Source of the DNA: an uncultured Eubacteriales bacterium
Lineage (GTDB): Bacteria > Bacillota > Clostridia > Lachnospirales > CAMVHY01
Length of the DNA: 59,932 bases
Reading direction: 5' to 3'
Assembly: GCA_948543815.1 (NCBI GenBank)
Contig: CAOVHW010000003.1
Span: 102,080-162,011, forward strand
The notes below the pieces were generated by a model. It ran no database searches, was not told the origin of the DNA, and saw only the letters and a program-made list of their open reading frames with translations. Below are positions 55,205-59,932 of this stretch, one piece after another. Every line of letters starts with the position of its first letter. Within the stretch, counting starts at the first letter, position 1. A program made the translations under genes and the position numbers.

Positions 55205-55762
55205 TCACCTTTTGTCAAAAACATTAAACAAAAAATCATATATTTTTTTGTAACGTACAACTTTTTTCAAATAATCACGTGTTTCTTTAAACGGGATATA
55301 TGATAATTTTTTTCCGTCCGGCGAATATTTTTGTAGCCATTTTGTAACGTTACCGCTCCCCGCATTATACGCACAAACTGCGAGCGTAAAACTGTCAAAT
55401 TGTTTAAAAAGCTTTTCGATATACCAACAACCAATTTGTATATTTATTTGCGGGTCAAAAATTTGTTCATAACTATAATTTTGCAAACCAATTTCTTTTG
55501 CCGCCCAATCAGATGTCGATTTACTTAGCTGCATTAAACCGCGCGCACCTTTATTCGAAATTGCTGTCGCTTTAAATTTACTTTCGGCATGAATAATCGC
55601 AAGAATCAACGTTGGCTCCACATTATACTGCGCAGAATATTTTTTAATTATCGCAAAATGTTCACGTGGGAAAAATAAATCTATCGCGCACCATAAAAAT
55701 ACAAACAGGAATAAAATTCGAAAAAATCTTTTGCGCCATCTCAAATTTATTACACAAAACAT
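55205..55762 (-). CDS. Membrane-anchored lytic transglycosylase (SLT)
   Basis: 185 residues. N-terminal membrane helix (about residues 14-30), then a goose-lysozyme-like SLT domain: catalytic Glu60 in AIIHAESKF, KGARGLMQL, and AYNAGSGNV. It cuts the glycan of peptidoglycan with formation of anhydro-MurNAc. It overlaps the end of coaE by 13 bases; no clear ribosome binding site, so translation may depend on coaE. Common in Bacillota next to coaE (YtcT/YjbJ-like). Confidence 0.9.
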   Translation of the reverse strand: MFCVINLRWRKRFFRILFLFVFLWCAIDLFFPREHFAIIKKYSAQYNVEPTLILAIIHAESKFKATAISNKGARGLMQLSKSTSDWAAKEIGLQNYSYEQIFDPQINIQIGCWYIEKLFKQFDSFTLAVCAYNAGSGNVTKWLQKYSPDGKKLSYIPFKETRDYLKKVVRYKKIYDFLFNVFDKR

Positions 55763-56370
55763 GTTAATATTTTTTCTACTTCGTTTTGTAATTCTTCTCG
55801 CCCACCATTATTAACAATAATTTTATCAGCGTGATGTTTAGCATCCTCAAACGATAATTGATATTTCAATCGATTTTCAATTTCTTTTTGTGAGAGATTA
55901 TCGCGCTGCATCAGTCTTTTTATTTTTACGTCGTCATCCGTAAAAATTAGCCATGTTTCATCACATATTTTATTTAGCTGCGTTTCAATTAATAGCGGTG
56001 CTTCAATCACAATATATTTATAATTTTCCTGCTCAAAATAAAACGCTTTTATCTCATTTATAATTGCTTTTATGATATGTGGATGAGTTATCTCATTTAA
56101 TTTTTGTAATTGTGTCGAGTCGTTAAAAACTTTTTCGGCTAATTTTTTTCTATCAATTTCAAAACTATTATCTTGCAAAATATCCACGCCAAAATTTTTT
56201 ATCAATTCTGTATATACGGGCGAGAGCGACATAATAATTTCGTGAGAGATTTTATCAGCCGATATTAAATATCCACCGAACGATTTTAAAATTTCACAGA
56301 CAGTCGATTTTCCACTACCAATATTTCCAGTCACACCGATAATTTTAATTTGATTATTAATTTTAATCAC
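55750..56370 (-). CDS. coaE: Dephospho-CoA kinase
   Basis: 206 residues from GTG at 56370. P-loop GNIGSGKST (residues 15-23), adenine/lid features and the CoaE motifs DKISHEIIM, THPHIIKAI, IEAPLLIE and RDNLSQKEIENRL. It adds the last phosphate in CoA synthesis. Three bases separate it from rdgB. AGGGCG near the start is a weak ribosome binding site. Confidence 0.94.
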   Translation of the reverse strand: MIKINNQIKIIGVTGNIGSGKSTVCEILKSFGGYLISADKISHEIIMSLSPVYTELIKNFGVDILQDNSFEIDRKKLAEKVFNDSTQLQKLNEITHPHIIKAIINEIKAFYFEQENYKYIVIEAPLLIETQLNKICDETWLIFTDDDVKIKRLMQRDNLSQKEIENRLKYQLSFEDAKHHADKIIVNNGGREELQNEVEKILTCFV

Positions 56371-56373
56371 GCC

Positions 56374-56922
56374 CTATAAATATTTTTTTATTAAATTTAA
56401 TGCACGTCGACGATGACTTATTTTATTTTTTAGTGGCGCTGACATTTCACCGATTGTCATTTTATATTCAGGCACATAAAAAATTGGGTCGTATCCAAAT
56501 CCGCCATCACCACAAATTTTATCAGCAATAAAACCATTTAAATAACCATGTTCAATAAATTTACGTGAATCAGGAAAAACTAAAGCTATAGCACTAACGA
56601 ATCTAGCGGTACGGTCGCGTGCGCCATTCATCATTTTTAAAATTTCATTACATTTTTCAGTGTACGATGCATTTTGTAAGAATCTTGCCGAAAAAATACC
56701 GGGTGCACCATTTAAAAAATTTATTTCGAGGCCAGAGTCATCAGCCAATGTAATACAACCAGTCTTTTGCATAACAACGGTAGCTTTTTTTAATGCATTT
56801 TGTGCGAAAGTTTGACCATCTTCTACGATTTGTGGATCCATCGCAAAAATTTCGTGCTCGGATAATATTTCACGTACCTCACGTAATTTATCAGCATTAC
56901 CACTAGCGAAAAATATTTTCAT
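56374..56922 (-). CDS. rdgB: Non-canonical purine NTP pyrophosphatase (RdgB/HAM1)
   Basis: 182 residues from ATG at 56922, about nine bases after AAAGGA. Motifs: FASGNADKLREVREIL, LADDSGLEINFLNGAPGIFSARF, GFGYDPIFYVPEY and SHRRRAL. It hydrolyses dITP, XTP and ITP so they are not built into DNA. First gene of a four-gene operon and divergent from mbl. Confidence 0.95.
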   Translation of the reverse strand: MKIFFASGNADKLREVREILSEHEIFAMDPQIVEDGQTFAQNALKKATVVMQKTGCITLADDSGLEINFLNGAPGIFSARFLQNASYTEKCNEILKMMNGARDRTARFVSAIALVFPDSRKFIEHGYLNGFIADKICGDGGFGYDPIFYVPEYKMTIGEMSAPLKNKISHRRRALNLIKKYL

Positions 56923-56986
56923 ATCCAAAAATCCTTTTCATTTTTTACTGAAATTATATATTATTTCAATGCAAAATTATACATTT

Positions 56987-57015
56987 TTGTTTTACGAAAA
57001 ATTTTGTGATATGAT
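56987..57015 (+). promoter_or_regulatory. Promoter of mbl
   Basis: TTGTTT (56987-56992), 17 bp, TATGAT (57010-57015), 28 bp before the start at 57044. Confidence 0.45.
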
Positions 57016-57043
57016 TATCAAAAATAGAAAAGGTGATTTTTTT

Positions 57044-58030
57044 ATGTTCAGTACTGATATCGGAATTGATCTTGGAACTGCCAGCGTTTTAGTCTACGTC
57101 AAAGGTCAAGGTATTATCTTACAAGAACCTTCTGTCGTCGCTATCGATAATAGTTCTAAAAATGTTATGGCTGTCGGTGAGGAAGCTAAATTAATGCTCG
57201 GACGTACTCCCGGTAATATTACCGCTGTCCGTCCATTACGTGAAGGTGTAATCTCAGATTATGATGTTACCGAAAAAATGCTTAAATATTTTATTAAAAA
57301 AGCTGTCGGTAAAAATTTATTTATCAAACCACGAATATCTGTTTGCGTCCCAAGCAGTGTTACTGAAGTTGAAAGACGAGCTGTTGAAGATGCAACTCGT
57401 CAAGCTGGCGCACGTCAAGTTTATATAATTGAAGAACCAATCGCTGCCGCTATCGGTGCCGGCATTGATATTTCACGTGCTTGTGGAAGTATGATTGTTG
57501 ATATCGGCGGCGGTACAACCGATATCGCTGTAATTTCTTTAGGTGGCGCCGTCGTAAGCACATCGATTAAAGTTGCGGGCGATAATTTTGACGAAGCCAT
57601 CACACGTTACATGCGAAAGCAACATAATTTATTAGTTGGTGAACGCACTGCTGAAAGTTTAAAAATAAATATTGGTACAGCTTTTGAACGGCCGGAAGTA
57701 ACTTCAATGGATGTGAGAGGTCGCAATCTTATTACGGGTTTACCAAAAACAATTACTGTTACGTCGGAAGAAATGTTATTTGCATTAAGTGAATCCGTTT
57801 CAAGCGTTGTGGAAGCAGTTCATTATGTTTTAGAAAAAACGCCGCCCGAATTATCGTCAGATATTTCTGACCGTGGAATAGTTATGACAGGTGGAGGAAG
57901 TTTACTTTACGGACTCGATAAATTAATTACGAATCGAACGGGAATTGAAACAACAATTGCGGAGAATGCAGTTTCATGTGTAGCAATTGGAACGGGAAAA
58001 TATATCGAATTTATTGCCGCACATAAATAA
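57044..58030 (+). CDS. mbl: Rod-shape protein Mbl (MreB family actin)
   Basis: 328 residues from ATG at 57044, preceded by AAAGGTGA; the longer frame upstream is not coding. Actin-like ATPase: DIGIDLGTASVLV, PSVVAIDN, EEPIAAAIGAG, VDIGGGTTDIAV and GGGSLLYGLD. The opening MFSTDIGIDLGTAS and GRTPGNI favour Mbl over MreB. It organises lateral wall growth. In Bacillus mbl is close to spoIIID; here spoIVA follows. Confidence 0.93.
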   Translation: MFSTDIGIDLGTASVLVYVKGQGIILQEPSVVAIDNSSKNVMAVGEEAKLMLGRTPGNITAVRPLREGVISDYDVTEKMLKYFIKKAVGKNLFIKPRISVCVPSSVTEVERRAVEDATRQAGARQVYIIEEPIAAAIGAGIDISRACGSMIVDIGGGTTDIAVISLGGAVVSTSIKVAGDNFDEAITRYMRKQHNLLVGERTAESLKINIGTAFERPEVTSMDVRGRNLITGLPKTITVTSEEMLFALSESVSSVVEAVHYVLEKTPPELSSDISDRGIVMTGGGSLLYGLDKLITNRTGIETTIAENAVSCVAIGTGKYIEFIAAHK

Positions 58031-58112
58031 ATTTTTATAAAAAAATATTTTTCGCGTAAAAAAATTAATGCGTACTAAAAATATTATTGGTAGAAAATAA
58101 TTTGTACTAATC

Positions 58113-58162
58113 AAAAAATAATCCTCATATATTGTTTAAAAACAATGGGAGGATTATTTTTT
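58113..58162 (+). promoter_or_regulatory. Hairpin covering the spoIVA ribosome binding site
   Basis: AAAAAATAATCCTC (58113-58126) and GAGGATTATTTTTT (58149-58162) form a perfect 14-bp stem; inside lies a second stem ATTGTT/AACAAT (58131-58136, 58141-58146). The right arm holds the GGGAGGA ribosome binding site of spoIVA and is followed by the ATG at 58164. It could end mbl transcripts (hairpin and T run) and hide the site in read-through RNA. CATATATT at 58126-58133 is a weak sigma-E -10 match. Confidence 0.7.
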
Positions 58163-58163
58163 T

Positions 58164-59636
58164 ATGGACAATATTTATAAAGATATAAGTGAACGGACTC
58201 AGGGTGATATCTATATTGGTGTAGTTGGCCCCGTCCGTACTGGTAAATCAACTTTTATTAAACGTTTTATGGACTTACTCGTTATCCCAAATATCGATAA
58301 TGATTACATAAAAGAACGAACTAAAGATGACTTACCGCAAAGTGCTGCTGGTAAAACTATTATGACTACCGAGCCTAAATTTATTCCTAATGAGGCTATC
58401 GAAATTAATCTTAATGAAAATATTCATTTCAAAATGCGTATGATTGATTGCGTCGGATATTTAATTCCCGGAGTATCCGGTCATATGGATGGTGATAATC
58501 CACGTATGATAAATACACCATGGTCTGATGAAAAAATCCCATTCATTGATGCGGCTCAAATCGGTACGCGAAAAGTTATAACTGAACATTCTACAATTGG
58601 AATTGTTATCACAACTGATGGTAGTATTACTGATATTCCACGTGAAAATTATGTTGATGCTGAAGCTCGAATCGTTAAGGAATTAAAAAATATCAATAAA
58701 CCATTTGTAATTCTATTAAATACGACAAAACCTTATGCACCTGAAACTGAAAATTTACGTCAAGAATTATCAACGCAATATAATATACCAGTCATTTGTG
58801 TGAATTGTGCGCAATTAAAAACTGAAGATATTAACAATATAATTGAGAAACTTTTGTACGAATTCCCACTCAAAGAAATAAAAATAAAATTTCCGAAATG
58901 GCTTGAGACACTCGAAACAAATCATTGGCTCAAACAAAATATGATTATGCTCATAAAAAATACGTTTGAGAAAATATCAAAGCTGCGCGAAATAAAAAAT
59001 TGTATTGAAAAAATTGAGGAAAATGAACTCGTTAAAAAAAGTTTTATTGAAAATATAATGTTGGGTGAAGGCTCTGTTACAATCGAAATTACTGTCGATA
59101 ATGATTTATATTTTAAAATTTTGAGTGAGACAACCGCGATGGAAATTCACGGTGAACATGAATTGATTTCAACTATAAAAATTTTGTCGGAAGCGAAAAA
59201 AGAATACGACAAAATAAAATACGCGCTCGAAGAAGTAAAACATAAAGGCTACGGAATTGTTACGCCTGCATTAGATGAAATGACGCTTGAAAATCCTGTG
59301 ATAATAAAGCATGGCTCAAAGTTCGGCGTGAAATTTAAAGCTAAAGCTCCGAGCATTCATTTAATTCGTGCGGACATAGAAACTGAAATTGCACCAATCG
59401 TTGGCAGTCAGCAACAAAGTGAAGAATTGATAGCAAATTTAAACAATGAAATGGCAAATGACCCAAATAAAATTTGGGAGCTAAATATGTTTGGCAAATC
59501 GATGTATGATTTAATCAAAGATGGTTTACAAAGTAAACTTTATAATATTCCCGAAGATGCACAACAAAAATTACAAGAAACTTTACAAAAAATAATTAAC
59601 GAAGGAAGCGGCGGATTGATTTGTATCATTCTATAA
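58164..59636 (+). CDS. spoIVA: Stage IV sporulation protein A (spore coat ATPase)
   Basis: 490 residues, same length class as Bacillus SpoIVA (492). N-terminal ATPase domain with Walker A GPVRTGKST (residues 22-30), then ERTKDDLPQSAAGKTIMTTEPKF and CVGYLIPG. The C-terminal region (last about 60 residues) ends with GLICIIL, the tip that anchors it to SpoVM on the forespore membrane. It polymerises with ATP hydrolysis to form the coat basement layer. GGGAGGA lies upstream of the ATG inside a hairpin. Single gene. Confidence 0.97.
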   Translation: MDNIYKDISERTQGDIYIGVVGPVRTGKSTFIKRFMDLLVIPNIDNDYIKERTKDDLPQSAAGKTIMTTEPKFIPNEAIEINLNENIHFKMRMIDCVGYLIPGVSGHMDGDNPRMINTPWSDEKIPFIDAAQIGTRKVITEHSTIGIVITTDGSITDIPRENYVDAEARIVKELKNINKPFVILLNTTKPYAPETENLRQELSTQYNIPVICVNCAQLKTEDINNIIEKLLYEFPLKEIKIKFPKWLETLETNHWLKQNMIMLIKNTFEKISKLREIKNCIEKIEENELVKKSFIENIMLGEGSVTIEITVDNDLYFKILSETTAMEIHGEHELISTIKILSEAKKEYDKIKYALEEVKHKGYGIVTPALDEMTLENPVIIKHGSKFGVKFKAKAPSIHLIRADIETEIAPIVGSQQQSEELIANLNNEMANDPNKIWELNMFGKSMYDLIKDGLQSKLYNIPEDAQQKLQETLQKIINEGSGGLICIIL

Positions 59637-59696
59637 TTTTTTAATAAAAAAATATTAAAACTTTGTTTTATATTTATGAAAAAAATAATAATTAAA

Positions 59697-59845
59697 TTTG
59701 AGAAGAAAAAAGTAAAACAAAAAAGAAACTTTAATAAAAAAATCTTTGTGTGGAATCACACAAAGATTTTTTTGTTAAATTTCTTTTATGAATCGGCTTC
59801 GAAGAAATCGATTATGTTTACTTTTATTTCAAGAAAATAAATATT
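59697..59845. repeat. Palindromic intergenic repeat, copy E, with 31-nt module
   Basis: Core AAATCTTTGTGTG-GAAT-CACACAAAGATTT with flanks GAAACTTTAAT and GTTAAATTTC, as in copy B. The 31-nt module (59786-59816) is in the right half and reversed relative to copies A and C. The right end is more diverged (TTACTTTTATTTCAAGAAAATAA). It follows spoIVA by about 60 bp and may terminate it. The 85 bases after it hold no gene; TTGACA at 59926-59931 could be the -35 box of a gene beyond the edge. Confidence 0.8.
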
Positions 59846-59932
59846 TTAATCTAATAGTTGTCAAATTTTTGGATAAGATAAATAGATAATTTTATTTTTG
59901 TCAAAAAGTATTGTTGCAAATTGTTTTGACAT

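Noticed and set aside
23324..59845. CRISPR array or insertion sequence
   Set aside because: The repeats are dispersed over more than 35 kb, palindromic, of varied length and without spacers, cas genes or transposase genes.

Overview
The window is a very AT-rich (composition judged by eye, not counted), densely coded chromosomal segment of an endospore-forming Bacillota, probably an anaerobe. Evidence for sporulation: spo0A, yqfC/yqfD, spoIVFA/spoIVFB, ymxH, spoIID, spoVB and spoIVA. Evidence for a Gram-positive, low-GC lineage: PolC-type DNA polymerase, mcsA-mcsB-clpC, a DivIB-like FtsQ and Mbl. Evidence for anaerobic habits: a rubredoxin plus flavodiiron protein operon. MurE carries the DNPR motif of meso-diaminopimelate ligases. 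Start codons are unusually often TTG (at least eleven genes, chosen by Shine-Dalgarno spacing). I cannot name the genus.

Layout. 0-1.6 kb: lineage-specific genes, including a 39-residue small protein, with textbook sigma-A promoters and terminators. 1.6-4.0 kb (minus): spo0A, a cytosolic subtilisin and an unknown partner. 4.2-8.35 kb (plus): a 46-codon gene, a zinc-ribbon/TPR membrane protein and an M16C metallopeptidase. 9.0-18.2 kb (plus): a nine-gene operon yqfC-yqfD-rnhB-murE-murF-mraY-murD-ftsW/spoVE-thyA. 18.3-31.5 kb: polC, rsmE, rubredoxin-fprA, pfkA, nudF, sua5, two small membrane proteins, hisS-aspS. 31.5-35 kb: recN followed by acetyltransferase genes, one interrupted by a stop codon. 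35-41.8 kb (minus): ymxH-spoIVFA-spoIVFB-metK-mcsA-mcsB-clpC. 41.9-45.2 kb: a double LemA protein, an acetyltransferase and an ABC exporter. 45.2-51.6 kb (minus): tRNA-Leu, divIB, ftsZ, typA, spoVB, spoIID. 51.7-56.9 kb: galE, a lineage-specific coiled-coil protein, and rdgB-coaE-transglycosylase-binding protein. 57-59.6 kb (plus): mbl and spoIVA.

How the parts work together. Three themes dominate: peptidoglycan precursor synthesis and division (mur genes, ftsW/spoVE, divIB, ftsZ, mbl, the lipid flippase-like spoVB), sporulation control and engulfment (spo0A, spoIID, spoIVFA/B, spoIVA), and housekeeping (replication, tRNA charging, protein quality control).

Most notable observations: (1) a family of about 50-200 bp imperfect palindromes at gene ends (six copies) whose central stem shows compensatory base changes, three of which carry a fixed-length 31-nt hairpin module with variable arms; (2) a spoIVFA-like gene split by a frameshift at a run of nine A residues, directly upstream of and translationally coupled to spoIVFB; (3) a 14-bp hairpin that buries the ribosome binding site of spoIVA; (4) several unknown single-gene transcription units, two of which may share a domain; (5) a recurring extended -10 promoter box; (6) mcsA-mcsB-clpC without ctsR, attached to the spoIVF genes.
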